DNA of 64,000 bases from Pocillopora verrucosa (GCF_036669915.1 NC_089325.1:14395235-14459234), one strand, 5' to 3'. Numbered from the stretch's first letter, positions 1 through 10,410 are shown. Made by a program: numbers and translations. Notes: generated by a model not told the origin, from the letters alone.

Positions 1-1567
1 GTGGTTGGCATCGTATGGAAGGCCAGTTGGTTTAGAGGGTGGACTCTCGCAATCATTAACAGTAGTGTCAATCGACTCTTTTTGATGTTGAACCTTGTCT
101 CCAGGCTCGCTATGATGACAAATATGTACCTAGCCATTTCTTTTGGTTTCAGATATCTCGCTTGGAAGACAAAGACAAAAGCCCTGGTCTGTGTGTTTCT
201 CATCTGGTTGATCTGTATCTCGATGGTGATCTTGTTAGCGTTGCCTCTACTCCATATCGACCTTGGCGATGCCCATATTACTGAATACAGAGTAGAGATC
301 TTTAGGAAAGCAAGATATCTCTTGGCTTCGAGCACATTTTTCTTCATTATCTGTGATGCAGTTGTATGTTTTCTGACAGCTCGTGTAATAAAGAGGGAGA
401 GTAAAAAGGTATGGGAAGGATCTTGTCAAAATTAACATAAATTTAGTTAGGCCCAGATAGAAGCTGGGAGTTTTCTTTCATAGTGAACACTCTCCCGAGT
501 TTTGGTAGAATCTTTCAAACATGGTCACCTGAAAATATGTAATTGTAATAATTCAACTTTCGTTTAGGATTTTTACCACAATTGGCAGTAATGTCGCAAT
601 ATTAATCTGATAGACCAATTTGCCGTTGTCGTTAAGAGTACAGACGCAGCTCGCGTGAACGTATCACGCTATGGCCACGCACTGAAAGAATCGTTCAATT
701 TGCTCCAGATTCAGTGGGCTGCGATAATGTGTGTGATAATGTGATATCGAGGAGAAATTCCATATCTAAGCCCTCCCATGTATTATTCTCTATATATCAG
801 ATGAGTTAGACGTAGTTTAAGAGTAGTTGACTATACAGTGACGCTCATAGAGAGTTGAATACGGATTACTTGAAGTAAAAACACGGAAATTGTGACGTAT
901 CGGCGATCACTGCTACAGAGCGTTTTATCAGGAGCAAAAGACCGCTAAGTAATCCCGAAGAAGATTTGTTATTTCTGAATGGATGCCCGGCTCTTGTATG
1001 TTACAAATTGAATATAAATTACGTAACTCTGCCCTGAATATCTCAAAAAGCACCTTGTTCCGAGAAATTAGTTCTGTGGTACATACAATCTCTTATTTTT
1101 TGCAGAGGAAAGAAACGAACCCTCCTGCTCAACAAGCTGAAGCTCAACTGATAAGGGATTTGAAAGCAACCAAAACGATCGTCATAACAATGGCTGTGTT
1201 CTTGATCTGCTTTATTCCTATTGGCGTGTTTCCAATAGTTAATCTCATTGAAAACAATGTTACGACTGATCACTGGCTTTCCTATGTAGCCCGTTACAGT
1301 TACGCGCTCTCCAACACAGTGAACCCGATCATCTACTATACGCGATTAAGTCGCTGCCGCTTGGCTTTAAAGCAGTTCGTAAAAGACCCTTTCGGATCAA
1401 GTGATTACAGAGAGAAGCCAGACATTCATGTCACGTGTCAAGTGAGTAATGAAACTGGGAATAATACTGAAGAAAAACATGGCCGTGGCATCCAAACTAA
1501 AAGAAGGTCATCAAGACAAGCAGATAAAAGCAAGCGAAGAAATGCAATAGTGCCTTTATCCTTTTAG
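1..1567 (+). CDS. Class A (rhodopsin-like) GPCR, 3' two exons, 5' end outside window
   Basis: Two coding exons, 1-408 and 1106-1564 with stop at 1565-1567, join in phase 0 across an intron with donor AAG|GTATGG and acceptor TTTTTTGCAG|AGG. The visible part is 289 residues. I see a TM3-like segment (about 15-45), TM4 (about 61-83), TM5 (about 104-130), TM6 (about 160-184, with CFIP in place of CWxP) and TM7 (about 193-215) ending in NPIIY, the NPxxY motif of class A receptors, followed by a cytoplasmic helix-8-like stretch and a charged tail. The place of the DRY motif reads TNMY, so the usual Asp-Arg is missing. N-terminus, TM1 and TM2 must lie upstream. It is a plasma-membrane receptor; the ligand cannot be told. 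Orphan receptor expansions of this type are common in cnidarians. The intron is inferred from splice signals and matching phase. Confidence 0.8.
409..1105 (+). other. Intron of the GPCR gene (inferred)
   Basis: This 697 bp stretch lies between GTATGG and a pyrimidine-rich TTATTTTTTGCAG. Removing it joins TM5 and TM6 in frame. I see no other gene inside; the short open frame at its 3' end is only the upstream extension of the exon-2 frame. Confidence 0.7.
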
Positions 1568-2697
1568 TAGCCTGAAAAGTAATTCGGGCGCTTAAAATAA
1601 TGGTGAAAAATTAGCAATGATTCAATCGTGAAGTCCAAAACGTGAATGAGTTTAGCGAAGAGGGAACTTAACGATGAGACGCACAAATTAGTCTAAAAAA
1701 AAAGGCCTTTAGGGATTGATATCATTATCTGACCTTCCTATTCCAGAGGTGGATGGGATAGACTATAAAACCAGAAATTTAGGACGCGTGGAACGACAAA
1801 AAGCTTTAGCTACAGTAGTGCTAAACTTTGGAACAGTCTTTTTAGCGACCTTAGACAAGTAGAGTCCCTTGAGCAGCTTAAACGGCTCATCAGAAGAGTT
1901 TTTTAAGAACGGCATTCGTGGAAAGAAGCTTTTTGTTTAGTAAGAGCTTTTTATTTTATATCGTATCAATGCCTTATAAAATGTGTATATATATGTCGAT
2001 ATATTTAGCATTGCTGACGAATCGACCGCGGATGAATAAAATTTAAAATGAAATAATTGTATAATAAAGGAACAAAACAGCAGTTTGGTTTAAAACTCCG
2101 TTGTATCAAAAAACGTATCAGATTTTTCTTCTAAAAATAAAAAAAAAATACGGCTGTGTCTACCTTTTTAAGAAGCCTAGTAAATCGCATTAAATTAATC
2201 TCTTCGGTCAGATTTGACGTTTTAATGAAAGAGCTGTAAACGTGATGACTGAATGTTTTCTGCGCCTTAAATTTTAATAACAAGTGTAAGATGTTTTATT
2301 GCAGTTTGCACAATAAAATCTGGCTCGCCAGTAAATAAAAATCTTGTATGACTTTACCGTAATTTATGTACTTTTCTATGTCCAAATGGAAAAAATGACT
2401 AATATCCTCGTTTTATTTTCAAATAGCCAGGAAGAACCAAAATGACAACTTTATAAATTTAATAAATTTTTGTGTTTCACAAAGCAGTCTTTTCAGAGAC
2501 GCATTATTAGAAAACATTCTTGTGTTTATGATAAGAAGAAAATGGTATTGTAAGTGTGTTTGTCTTTTACCAATCTCGGTAAAATACACTTTCGGTTGAT
2601 TTTCCGTCACATTTCAAGCTTACAGGAAAAAGGTATGAGGTTTTTCTGTTTTTGTTTTGTTTGTTTTTTTGTCACCCTCACTGTTTGATTGAAATCT
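1568..2697. other. Intergenic, nothing recognised
   Basis: AT-rich sequence after the GPCR stop codon. AATAAA-like signals near 2035 and 2063 could serve the upstream gene as poly(A) signals. No RNA gene, repeat or coding pattern was recognised. Confidence 0.5.
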
Positions 2698-2947
2698 TTA
2701 CGAACAATGCAGAATATTCTCATCGCCAATCTTGCAGTCGTGGACCTGGCTCCGTGCAATTATAAACCTGCCATTTAACTTCATATGCCGTGCGTTGAAC
2801 GCCAGTTGGCTCCCAAGAAAGAATCTGGCTATTATCAGCCTCAGTGTCGATCGGCTGTTTGTGAATTTGAACCTTGTCTCCATGCTCGCCATGATGACAA
2901 ATAGATACATAACCATTTCTTTTTTGTGTTTTTGCATGATATCATGA
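2698..2947 (+). pseudogene. Degenerate paralogue of the class A GPCR (TM2-TM3 piece)
   Basis: One frame reads NILIANLAVVDL, a typical TM2 motif. Another reads ASWLPRKNLAIIS, then NLVSMLAMMTNRYITISF, which closely matches ASWFRGWTLAIIN and NLVSRLAMMTNMYLAISF of the receptor at 1-408. The two parts are in different frames and no TM4-TM7 follows, so this is a broken tandem duplicate. It keeps an Arg (NRY) where the intact neighbour has Met. Confidence 0.7.
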
Positions 2948-3680
2948 ATTGACATAGCCGCGCTAGATCTAAGTTATCTTATCTGCGGAAGCCAATGCCT
3001 GAGGCCGATGACACAAAGGCAAGGGTTGGTGCCTCACCACCTTCATATCAAACATAAAATAACTCTGCAAGCTGGAGGAGCCAGAGCAGAGGGAATAGAG
3101 GAGTCGTATTCCATTGCATTGCTAGCTACAATTACAACGCGACTCGATCTTTTTTATTGGCCATCAACAAATGTGCTCGCGGTACGCCTCTTCTGGAATC
3201 CCGTCAGCTATTAGACGCGACAGTGCTCGGCAAGCTTACATTTCCGAACGAAATAAGTGGTGCCAAGAATAATAGAGCAAGAAATAAGGGCTGAAACTAA
3301 GCATCACGTGACTACTTGTAAAGTGTCGGTAGTGGAAACGGAAGTCACTTTTTGGTCGCTGAGCTGGAAGCCGAGAGGATTTGACTAACCGCTATTGATT
3401 CAAATGTCATTTCAGCTGATCGCCAGGTTGTTTTTCGAGAAATAACCATCTTACTTCATGTAAGATTATCAACGTTTATACAAGCAATGGTATCTCACCT
3501 CGCGAGTTTAGCGTGCGAGTACCTAACACGACCATGTGGCATGACCAGCAAAGCTGTGAGTACGGATGCTTCGCCCCATGCTGGTAAACTCGTGTCAGTC
3601 TTGGATTCTGATTCCATGTAGCTGATTCCAGATATTAGCTATTAGTTTCCGGATTCCTCCGCGGAAGGATGCGGATTCCA
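2948..3680. other. Intergenic, nothing recognised
   Basis: Unique-looking sequence between the receptor pseudogene and the first recognisable base of the tRNA array. A short open frame at 3008-3214 has no recognisable motif. Confidence 0.4.
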
Positions 3681-3923
3681 AAAAGGCCGGATTCCAAGAT
3701 ATAGTTTTTGGTTAAATAAATATCTCCGCACTTTGTTTCGTATTTGTGTTCCAGGAATGACCCCAATAAACAGATTTTACTATCCTAATGTTGTGGGAAA
3801 AGCACAACAAGTTAAAATGCAGCGGCGGAGTCCAGTTTTTACGCAAGCTGTTGTTTTGACACCAAACATGTCGATATTTAGTCGATACCTTGCAGGGGCT
3901 AAAGACAAACAGTGCTCTGTGAG

Positions 3924-3996
3924 GTTTCTGTAGTGTAGTGGTTATCACATCCGCCTAACACGCGGAAGGTCGCAGGTTCGAGCCCTGCCAGAAACA
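3924..3996 (+). tRNA. tRNA-Val-AAC: tRNA-Val (AAC), first array copy
   Basis: Acceptor GTTTCTG pairs fully with CAGAAAC. The anticodon loop is CTAACAC on a TCCGC/GCGGA stem and the T arm is GCAGG-TTCGAGC-CCTGC. A TTTT terminator follows about 10 bases later. It differs from the 13211 copy by CACATC for CACGTC in the 5' part of the anticodon arm. Confidence 0.95.
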
Positions 3997-5031
3997 TAGT
4001 GAACACCTTTTGTTCTCCTTTTATAAAGACTTATTATGTCGCAATGCGTGGCTCATTTTTTCTTACGCTTTGCTTCAACGTAGGATATCTATCATCAGAT
4101 TAACAAATATAATTCTTGTCGTCGTATATTTGTTTTGCACTTTTGTTATCTAAAAAAAAGTTCTACGCTTTTGAAACATCGTGACTTATTGGCTTTCGTG
4201 GTTGCTCATATTTCCTGTTGGACAACATGGTTGTGACAGCCCAAAGCACACGACAAGAGTACGTTGTCCATGCACAGATGTTTGACCGCTATGTGCTCTG
4301 TTCTGCTCTGATCTGAGTGTGGCATAATTGTGAGCCTAGGTCTGTTACGTCACTGGTCAGCGGACAGACAACTGAGCGATGATCAAAATGGCCACGTCTT
4401 TTGTTATATTCATTATAAGTGTAAGTATTACTCACCCTAAGCGAATTTCGAGTAACAATACACTCTTAGGCGTGAATTGCCAACTACATAAAGAGGACAA
4501 AAATTAGGAGATGAACCTGTGATCTTCCGCGTATTTGGTGTATGTAATAATGAGGGAATTATCCGATTCCAGACAACAAACTTGGACTAAGACAGAATTA
4601 AGGAAATCAGAGCGCAGGCTAAAAAGAAATCTTAAATTGATTTAATTCCCACAGAGGGCATCCTCTTTAGTCAGGTAAGTCTTGGCAACAGAAAGGATCA
4701 AAGATGTATGAAATATTAATAAATCCACCTCTTAAATATATATTATTTACTCAATGCACGTGTGGGGAGAGGCATATCCTTTTTGTGTTTAACCATGTTT
4801 TCCGAATTTCAACTTTTCCTTGCAGGCTAAAAGTTTTGAAATTAGTCTTCTTCAATTCCGAAATCAACTCGTCTTTTTTTATGAACATAAGGAAGCGATA
4901 TCAACAAACGGTGAGCTATACCAGGGGAATTACAAAAGCTTACGCAATTGATTTACAGTTAAATCTGATAACGATACTGAACAGGCCATATTTAAATAGC
5001 TTCAAAAGTTTGAATGGAATGTGTGCGCTTG
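3997..5031. repeat. Spacer class B (Val-AAC to Asp), first copy, Asp gene lost
   Basis: Paralogous to 8903-9680, 13284-14051, 20418-21206, 27340-27825 with 28653-28865, 35931-36703, 42092-42866, 48906-49672 and 58616-58852. Recurrent marks are a CRE-like GTTACGTCAC about 400 bp after Val-AAC, the near-perfect palindrome AGAGGGCACCCTCT, and CAGGTAAGTC or CAGGTTAGTC, which resembles a 5' splice site. In this copy the Asp gene is gone: the spacer runs from CACGTGT straight into the last bases of the tRNA (GGGGAG) near 4762. No coding pattern is recognised. Confidence 0.7.
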
Positions 5032-5103
5032 GTTTTCGAAGTAAAGTGGTTACACGTCAGCCTGATACGTGGAAGGTCGCGGGTTCGATCCACGCCAGAA
5101 ACA
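5032..5103 (+). pseudogene. Val-like tRNA relic, anticodon position GAT
   Basis: The 72-base cloverleaf-like sequence has 5' GTTTTCG and 3' CAGAAAC, a B-box GGTTCGATCC, a loop reading CTGATAC (anticodon GAT) and a T8 terminator. It resembles tRNA-Val along its length, but universal U8 is A, the A box is AGTAAAGTGG, and the anticodon stem has an A-G mismatch. It is the best preserved copy of a relic found ten times in the array. Confidence 0.75.
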
Positions 5104-5141
5104 ATTTTTTTCTTGAAACAAACAAGCAAAAAAAAAATCAC

Positions 5142-5215
5142 AGGCACCGATGGGATTTGAACCCATGACCTCCTGTTTACTAGACAGGCGCTCTAACCAC
5201 CTGAGCTACGGCGCC
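5142..5215 (-). tRNA. tRNA-Thr-AGT: tRNA-Thr (AGT)
   Basis: Read on the minus strand it starts GGCGCCGTAGCTCAGG, has loop CTAGTAA (anticodon AGT), T loop TTCAAAT and ends CGGTGCC. A run of ten T follows on that strand. It is convergent with the Val-like relic only 38 bases away, a close spacing seen only here and at 10337. Confidence 0.94.
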
Positions 5216-6106
5216 AAGGTTTGCACATCAATGAGTGATTGTCGGACAGAGACGGAGCAGCTGTTGTTAAAGAAGGGTTAATTTTTGAGATGAAGCTGGC
5301 CAAACAGTTAAGGATTTTAATTTTTGTGCGTTTTGTTTCGTTTATCAAATAGGCGTTGCCTCTTGTTGATAGATTTCAATGACGAGAATCGTGATTGACA
5401 TTAATTCTACAGCTTGATTTAAAAGCGTTAGATTACTATGTTTAAAGTCAGTTTTTAAGCGGAATCCAAGTGAGAAAGAAGTTATTTTATTATCATTTTT
5501 TCTGTCTCTAAATCCGCTTACCTAGAGAATCTGCTAACCGGTGAACTGAGACTGTTGTAACAACCCGCCACAGAAGTAGGTTTATATTGAAGTTTTTGAA
5601 ATTAGCCACGAGATTAAGACTTGATATGCGTTTGTTCTGATTGCGAATTATGAATATATTTCTTTTAGATCGAATAATTATTAAAGCTTGACTTGATATT
5701 ATGCGGTTTGTGGTGGTTATTTGAGCTGACCAGTCCCGAGTAAGGAAACACGTTTGACAAAGAAACCGAGGAATGCGAGCCTGACATAGCAAGGCAATGA
5801 GATAAAAGTGTCTTAATTCTGTTAGGACATACTTGCTAAAAGCTACCTTCAAAACGTTAGAGGGAACTAGTGCTTGTCGTTGCTGGATGATAAAGAGCTT
5901 CATACAGTTCTTAAACCCAAAGCACAGTTCGGGGGGCGACAAAATTGAGGAATGTCGTTTACTACATGAAACTTTTATGATGAACGACCTCCCTTCTCTT
6001 GCTATCGATTTATACTAGGAATTGAGAAATATGGAATTGCTACATTCATCTTTTTTCTGAAGACTCTAAAGATCTAGATCCAGCAAAGAGATCAACGCAA
6101 TCAGTT
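5216..6106. repeat. Spacer class E (Thr to Asn), long ancestral form
   Basis: Also present as 10411-11507. Later units (23010-23633, 30049-30651, 37965-38579, 44127-44741, 53609-54206, 55022-55599) lack about 380 bp between TTTGTGCGTTT and GTTTGACAAA, consistent with one shared deletion at short repeats. The spacer is AT-rich with no recognised RNA gene. Confidence 0.65.

Positions 6107-6156
<50 letters not shown>
6107..6156 (+). pseudogene. tRNA-Asn (GTT), 3' truncated
   Basis: It matches the intact Asn genes from GTCTCCG through the anticodon arm (GTT) and then stops at AAAGGTTG. The T arm, 3' acceptor strand and about 40 bp of 3' flank are missing, and the sequence resumes in the flank at TTTCTTTGTTGCATG. 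It keeps an A box but no B box, so it should be silent. Confidence 0.85.
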
Positions 6157-6995
6157 TTTCTTTGTTGCATGTTTTATACGGCTCATTTCTCGGTAAAAAA
6201 TATTAACCGTTCTGTTATATAGTTACTGGCCGTAACGCTCTCATGCTCACGTGTTGGAAATCAACTGCAGTCGCATCTTTACCACTTAGCTGAAAAAGAC
6301 AAAAGTAGCCTGAAATACCCCAGTTTGCATAATTTGAAGGCTAGGCTTCATTTCTTGTCTGTCTTCATCATTTGTCCTTCAGTGTGGGATGTACGCACAC
6401 TAACTGTCCTTTGGAGAAGCTTTTTTCATTTGTAAGATGGGTGGTAAAGCAGTGGTGACTTATTTGCGGGTTTCTGCCTGACGTTGAGGTTGGCTCGCAC
6501 AGCTCCTCTTTCAAATGCAACTACCCTACCAGGCGCTAGGTAAACTTTTGAGATGCCGTTCGCTGCGATGATACCTCCTGACAATCTCAGGTGGCCGACC
6601 TTAGATCTTTGAATTTGATAATGATTTTAGAGTTCTGGTACTTTCTTTAGAGCCTTTCGTCCGAGGCTCTCTTCGAGCTCTGACTCCTCTGTAAGATGAA
6701 GCTCTCACAAGTCTTGAGTGACAGTTAGTGTATTCCACTGATCGTCTCTGGATTTGTTGATTCTTTCGTCCGATAAAGAACTTGTTTTGCAGTCTTAATG
6801 TTCACCCCTTGGAAACCGGCTAAGGATACGCGTTTAAGTTAAAGATGTTGTCATTTAGACTTGAACAATGTTCCGAAGTGCGACTGTGATAAAAATACCA
6901 GTAAAACTAGTCTGTTCATGACGCAGGTGTTAATCCACCCGCTCTAATAACAGCAATGAATAAAATACCCTCCCTAAACCACATTTGACATCTCC
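6157..6995. repeat. Spacer class F (Asn to Pro-TGG), ancestral form
   Basis: Paralogues are 11582-12468 (same form) and the shorter 23708-24346, 38654-39285 and 54281-54920. The segment with CCGAGGCTCTC and CTTGAGTGACA (about 6630-6780) is missing from most later units but present at about 45265-45435, so the 44.8-45.6 kb unit is a mosaic. No gene recognised. Confidence 0.6.
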
Positions 6996-7067
6996 GGCCT
7001 GTTGGTCTAGTGGCATGATTCTCGCTTTGGGTGCGAGAGGTCCCGGGTTCGACTCCCGGACAGGCCC
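6996..7067 (+). tRNA. tRNA-Pro-TGG: tRNA-Pro (TGG)
   Basis: GGCCTGT pairs with ACAGGCC. The anticodon loop is TTTGGGT and the B box GGGTTCGACTCCC. TTTT follows after CTCC. In this unit the 3' flank starts CAATAG where others have CGATAG. Confidence 0.95.
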
Positions 7068-7478
7068 AATAGCTACTCCTTTTGGAAAACCTTTAACAGA
7101 CTGGCGAGTCAAACTTTCCTTAGATAAATTTATGACGACGGCAATACCATAAAAGATAGATCTCATTTTGCTTTCCATTTCTGGTTCCTCGCAAGCCCTT
7201 AACGTACCACTGAATTTTGTTTTTTCAAGGAGAGCTCCCATTACTTCTGTTTTTTTTTCTGTTAAGAGTACCAAACTTGGAACATTACCCTAATTCAGTT
7301 TCTCGGTTGCTAATAACATCCCTTGATTTTAACGCAGGCAAATCTAAAAGATTTCTGAAGGGCGGTTATTTTCACTTTTTTTCCGAATTTAGTTGCGTTA
7401 AATCTGATAACGATACTCTACAGGCCATATTAAAATAGATTCAATTGTTTAGCATAACATTTATTTATTTAATAACGG
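7068..7478. repeat. Spacer class G (Pro-TGG to Val-CAC), without the PLE: the empty site
   Basis: This is the only unit with an uninterrupted spacer here. The sequence at 7287-7297 (ACCCTAATTCA) is the unoccupied target that in the units at about 24.6, 32.7, 45.9 and 56.0 kb flanks a GIY-YIG retroelement on both sides, and at 39.6 kb on one side only. It fixes the direction of change: insertion came after the founding of the array. Confidence 0.75.
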
Positions 7479-7551
7479 GATTCTGTAGTGTAGCGGTTAT
7501 CACGTCCGCCTCACACGCGGAAGGTCGCAGGTTCGAGCCCTGCCAGAAACA
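7479..7551 (+). tRNA. tRNA-Val-CAC: tRNA-Val (CAC)
   Basis: The loop CTCACAC gives anticodon CAC; the body is otherwise as in Val-AAC. The acceptor reads GATTCTG instead of GTTTCTG, so pair 2-71 is A-A mismatched, and the A box is TAGTGTAGCGG. TTTTT follows within 3 bases. Function may be weakened. Confidence 0.88.
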
Positions 7552-8221
7552 TATTTTTCGAAACACTTTGAAGCAAGAGAGTCATAATAAATGCTTTACT
7601 TTCACCTCAACAAAAAATGTAACACAATTTAGATGTTTGTTCTTCCCTCCTGTTTATTCATTAGAGAAGTATTCACTTTCCACAAATTTGCCTCCATGAA
7701 TATGGTGAGGCAGTAGTCATACTATTGTTCAGGTCAGGTTGTAGAAACAAAAATGAAATGATGCAACGAGAACCGTTAAGATATGACCATACTCCATCAT
7801 GGTTTGGTGACTTTTGATAACAGTGGCTAATTCTCTTCTTTTAAGAAATCAAACTCTTAAAAGAAACTCACAAAGACTCTTTAGGGCTCTTAAATATACT
7901 CTTAAAAAAGTCTTCAAACCGAAGCTAAATTCTAACTCTGGCCCAACTATGAGGTGAAGTTCTTGTATCGAATGGCCATCGTGGTGATTTCATGATTGTC
8001 TGATCTTCTTTAACTTTTTGTTAGACTCAGTGACAGCTTGTTTTGGAGTCTTAGTGTACACTTCTCGTATGCCTGTACTGAGGATACGCCCCCAAGTTAA
8101 ACAAGTGCTTAATTAGAACACTAGTCTATTCATGACAAAGTTATGGCACGCAGGTATCAATACACCCGTTTTTAGTAGATCAATAATAAAAATACCCTTT
8201 TCTACACAGGTTCTTAAGACC
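7552..8221. repeat. Spacer class H (Val-CAC to Pro-AGG), short form
   Basis: After AAAAAAGTC near 7910 this copy carries a ~170 bp segment unlike the other units, which have a ~520 bp segment starting CAAGCTTAAAACGGC (for example 26284-26797). The two forms rejoin at GAGGATACGCCCCCAAG. No gene recognised. Confidence 0.6.
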
Positions 8222-8293
8222 GGCCTGTTGGTCTAGTGGCATGATTCTCGCTTAGGGTGCGAGAGGTCCCGGGTTCGACTCCCGGACAGGCCC
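8222..8293 (+). tRNA. tRNA-Pro-AGG: tRNA-Pro (AGG)
   Basis: It is identical in layout to Pro-TGG except that the loop reads TTAGGGT (anticodon AGG, wobble A34 expected to become inosine). The acceptor is fully paired. TTTT follows 12 bases downstream in GGGCTCTTTTGG. Confidence 0.95.
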
Positions 8294-8622
8294 GGCTGTG
8301 GGCTCTTTTGGTCAAAACCATTTGGAAGTTGTCAAACTTTCCCTGAAAAATGTATGGAAATTGTATTACCATACGTTGTGTAATTCATATGTATTCATTT
8401 CCTTGTTCTTCAAGAGCCCTAAACCTTCGCGTTTTTTCTTTTTTCAATGAAAGCTTTCGTGTATTTTAGTTATGAAAATATTTCTTATTGAAGACTCGCC
8501 TTATGCTTCTGAAAGACAGGAAATGGCTGAACACGGGAGGTGAAATGTCTTTTGTAAATCAAAATCAATTTCCATGCATCTTGCTTGTTTTTCGGTGAGC
8601 TCAAGGATCAGTTATTGTCTAT

Positions 8623-8902
8623 AGGTGATCAAAACGCTGCAACAAGAGGTCCTTTTTATATGATCACTAATTAGCGGCCTTTTTTCTGACAAGGTGTAAA
8701 TATGCGTCAGGAAGCTAAAAGAAAATTAAAATACCTCTTGTTGCAGCGTTTAGATCACCCCTGATGAAGGCACCAGACAGGAGTGTCGAAACGTTGGGTC
8801 TATGAATTGTAACTTCTTCGCTTACATTCATTAAATCTGCAAACCAGAAGAGCATCAAACCTTGTCTGATTGTCCACCTGGTTGCCGTGTGAACTTTAAT
8901 AT
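8623..8902 (+). mobile_element. Penelope-like element terminal fragment, snap-back form, replacing Val-AAC
   Basis: It matches the end of the minus-strand PLE at 30886-32580 (shared phrases GATCACTAATTAGCGGCC and GAAACGTTGGGTC). Near its left edge AAACGCTGCAACAAGAGGT is repeated inverted at about 8734-8754, so the fragment folds back on itself. It sits where the G-run, Val-AAC gene and part of class B spacer should be; those are missing. It contains a hammerhead-like core at 8761-8800. Confidence 0.75.
8761..8800 (+). other. Hammerhead-like core in a PLE end
   Basis: CTGATGA, then a possible 5 bp stem GGCAC/GTGTC with a 9-base loop, then GAAAC and GGGTC. This is the order of the conserved core CUGANGA - stem II - GAAA - GUC known from PLE termini. 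Bases that would form stem I on either side do not pair, so a self-cleaving ribozyme is doubtful. The same core is at 30980-31019 on the minus strand. Confidence 0.4.
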
Positions 8903-9058
8903 AAAATATAATTCATGTTGTCGTATATTTTGTTTTGCACTTTTTATTTAAAAATAAGTTCTATGCTTTTGAAACATCGTGACTTATTGACTTTCGTGGT
9001 TGCTCATATTTCCTGTTGGACAACTTGGTTGTGACAGCCCAAAGCACGCGACAAGGGT

Positions 9059-9300
9059 ACGTTGTCCATGCACAGATGTTTGACCGCTCTGTGCTCTGTT
9101 CTACGCTGGTCTGAGAGTAGCATAATTGTTAGCCGAGGTCTGTTACGTCACTGGACAGACTACTGAGTAGCATAATTGTTAATTGTTACGTTGTCCATGT
9201 ACAGATGTTTGACCGCTGTGTGCTCTGTTCTACGCTGGTCTGAGAGTAGCATAATTGTTAGCCGAGGTCTGTTACGTCAGCGGGCAGACTACTGAGCAAT
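9059..9300. repeat. Local tandem duplication in class B spacer
   Basis: A stretch starting ACGTTGTCCATG at about 9059 recurs at about 9186, so roughly 127 bp is duplicated in tandem, including the ACGTCA motif. Other units carry one copy. Confidence 0.8.
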
Positions 9301-9680
9301 GATCAAAATGGCCAGGTCTTTTGTTATACTCATTATAAGTGTAAGTATTACCCACCCTAAGCGAACTTCGAGTAACAATACACTCTTAGGCGTAAATTGC
9401 CTCCTACATGAAGAGGACAAAACTTAGAAGATGAACCTGTGATCTTCTGCGTGTTTGGTGTATGTAAAAATGAGAGAATTATCCGATTCCAGAGAACAAA
9501 CTTGGACCGAGACAGAGTTAAGGAAATCAGTGCGCAGGCTAAAAAGAAATCTTAAATTGATTTTAATTCCTACAGGCACCCTCTTTAGTCAGGTTAGTCC
9601 TGGCAACAGAAAGGATCAAAGATGTATGAAATATTAATAAATCCACCTCTTAACGATATATTATTTATACACACGTGACA

Positions 9681-9718
9681 TCCTCGGCAGTATAGTGGTG
9701 AGTATCCCCGCCTGTCAC
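9681..9718 (+). pseudogene. 5' half of tRNA-Asp, made by a tandem duplication
   Basis: It runs from TCCTCGG through GCCTGTCAC and stops in the anticodon loop, where the sequence jumps back to the upstream flank AGAAAGGATC. The whole 9608-9718 block is repeated just downstream before the intact Asp gene. It keeps the A box only and carries C for T in TCCTCGGCAG. Confidence 0.85.
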
Positions 9719-9791
9719 AGAAAGGATCAAAGATGTATGAAATATTAATAAATCCACCTCTTAACGATATATTATGTTTACACACGTGACA

Positions 9792-9863
9792 TCCTCGGTA
9801 GTATAGTGGTGAGTATCCCCGCCTGTCACGCGGGAGACCGGGGTTCGATTCCCCGCCGAGGAG
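9792..9863 (+). tRNA. tRNA-Asp-GTC: tRNA-Asp (GTC)
   Basis: TCCTCGG pairs perfectly with CCGAGGA; the loop is CTGTCAC and the B box GGTTCGATTCC. It is followed by CCTTTTTG. This copy has a fully Watson-Crick acceptor, whereas later copies carry CCGGGGA with a T-G pair. Confidence 0.96.
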
Positions 9864-10231
9864 ACGTGTACCCTTTTTGTGTTTAACCATATTTTCCCAA
9901 CATCAACTTTCCTCTGCAGGCTAAAAGTTTTGAAATTAGTTTTCTTCAATTCCGAAATCGACTCGTTTTCTTTTTTCCAATGAACACAAGAAAGCGATAT
10001 CAACAAACAGTGAGCTACACCAGGGGAAATACAAAAGCTTACGTAATACTGTCGACACGAAAATTTCTTTCGCGTCATATTAACTTCACCGACTTGATAT
10101 CTTTGATAAGAAGTCATTAACTCTTTCTCCTACTGGGCTTTTTCGAATTGAGTTACGGTTAAATCTGATAATGATACTGAACAGGCCATATTAAAATAGC
10201 TTCAAATGTTTGAATGGAATGTGTGCGTTTG

Positions 10232-10303
10232 GTTTTCGAAGTAAAGTGGTTACAAGTCAGCCTGATACGCCGAAGGTCGCAGGCTTGATCCATGCCAGAA
10301 ACA
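10232..10303 (+). pseudogene. Val-like tRNA relic (GAT), second copy
   Basis: It has the same A8 and AGTAAAGTGG marks as the 5032 copy, loop CTGATAC, and additional decay: TACAAGTCAG in the D/anticodon side and GGCTTGATCC in the B box. TTTT follows after AGAAACAA. Confidence 0.75.
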
Positions 10304-10336
10304 ATTTTATTCTTGAAACAAACAAAAAATAACCAC

Positions 10337-10410
10337 AGGCACCGATGGGATTTGAACCCATGACCTCCTGTTTACTAGACAGGCGCTCTAACCACCTGAG
10401 CCACGGCGCC
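10337..10410 (-). tRNA. tRNA-Thr-AGT: tRNA-Thr (AGT)
   Basis: Starts GGCGCCGTGGCTCAGG on the minus strand; position 9 is G where other copies have A. Anticodon AGT, T loop TTCAAAT, acceptor paired, T6 run 8 bases downstream. Confidence 0.94.

Noticed and set aside
4666-4690. Splice donor CAGGTAAGTC marking a hidden host gene in class B spacer
   Set aside because: No coding exon or acceptor pairs with it, and the site varies (GTTAGT) among units.
5032-5103. Functional tRNA-Ile (GAT)
   Set aside because: The body is Val-like, U8 is A in every copy, the anticodon stem is mismatched, and several copies are truncated.
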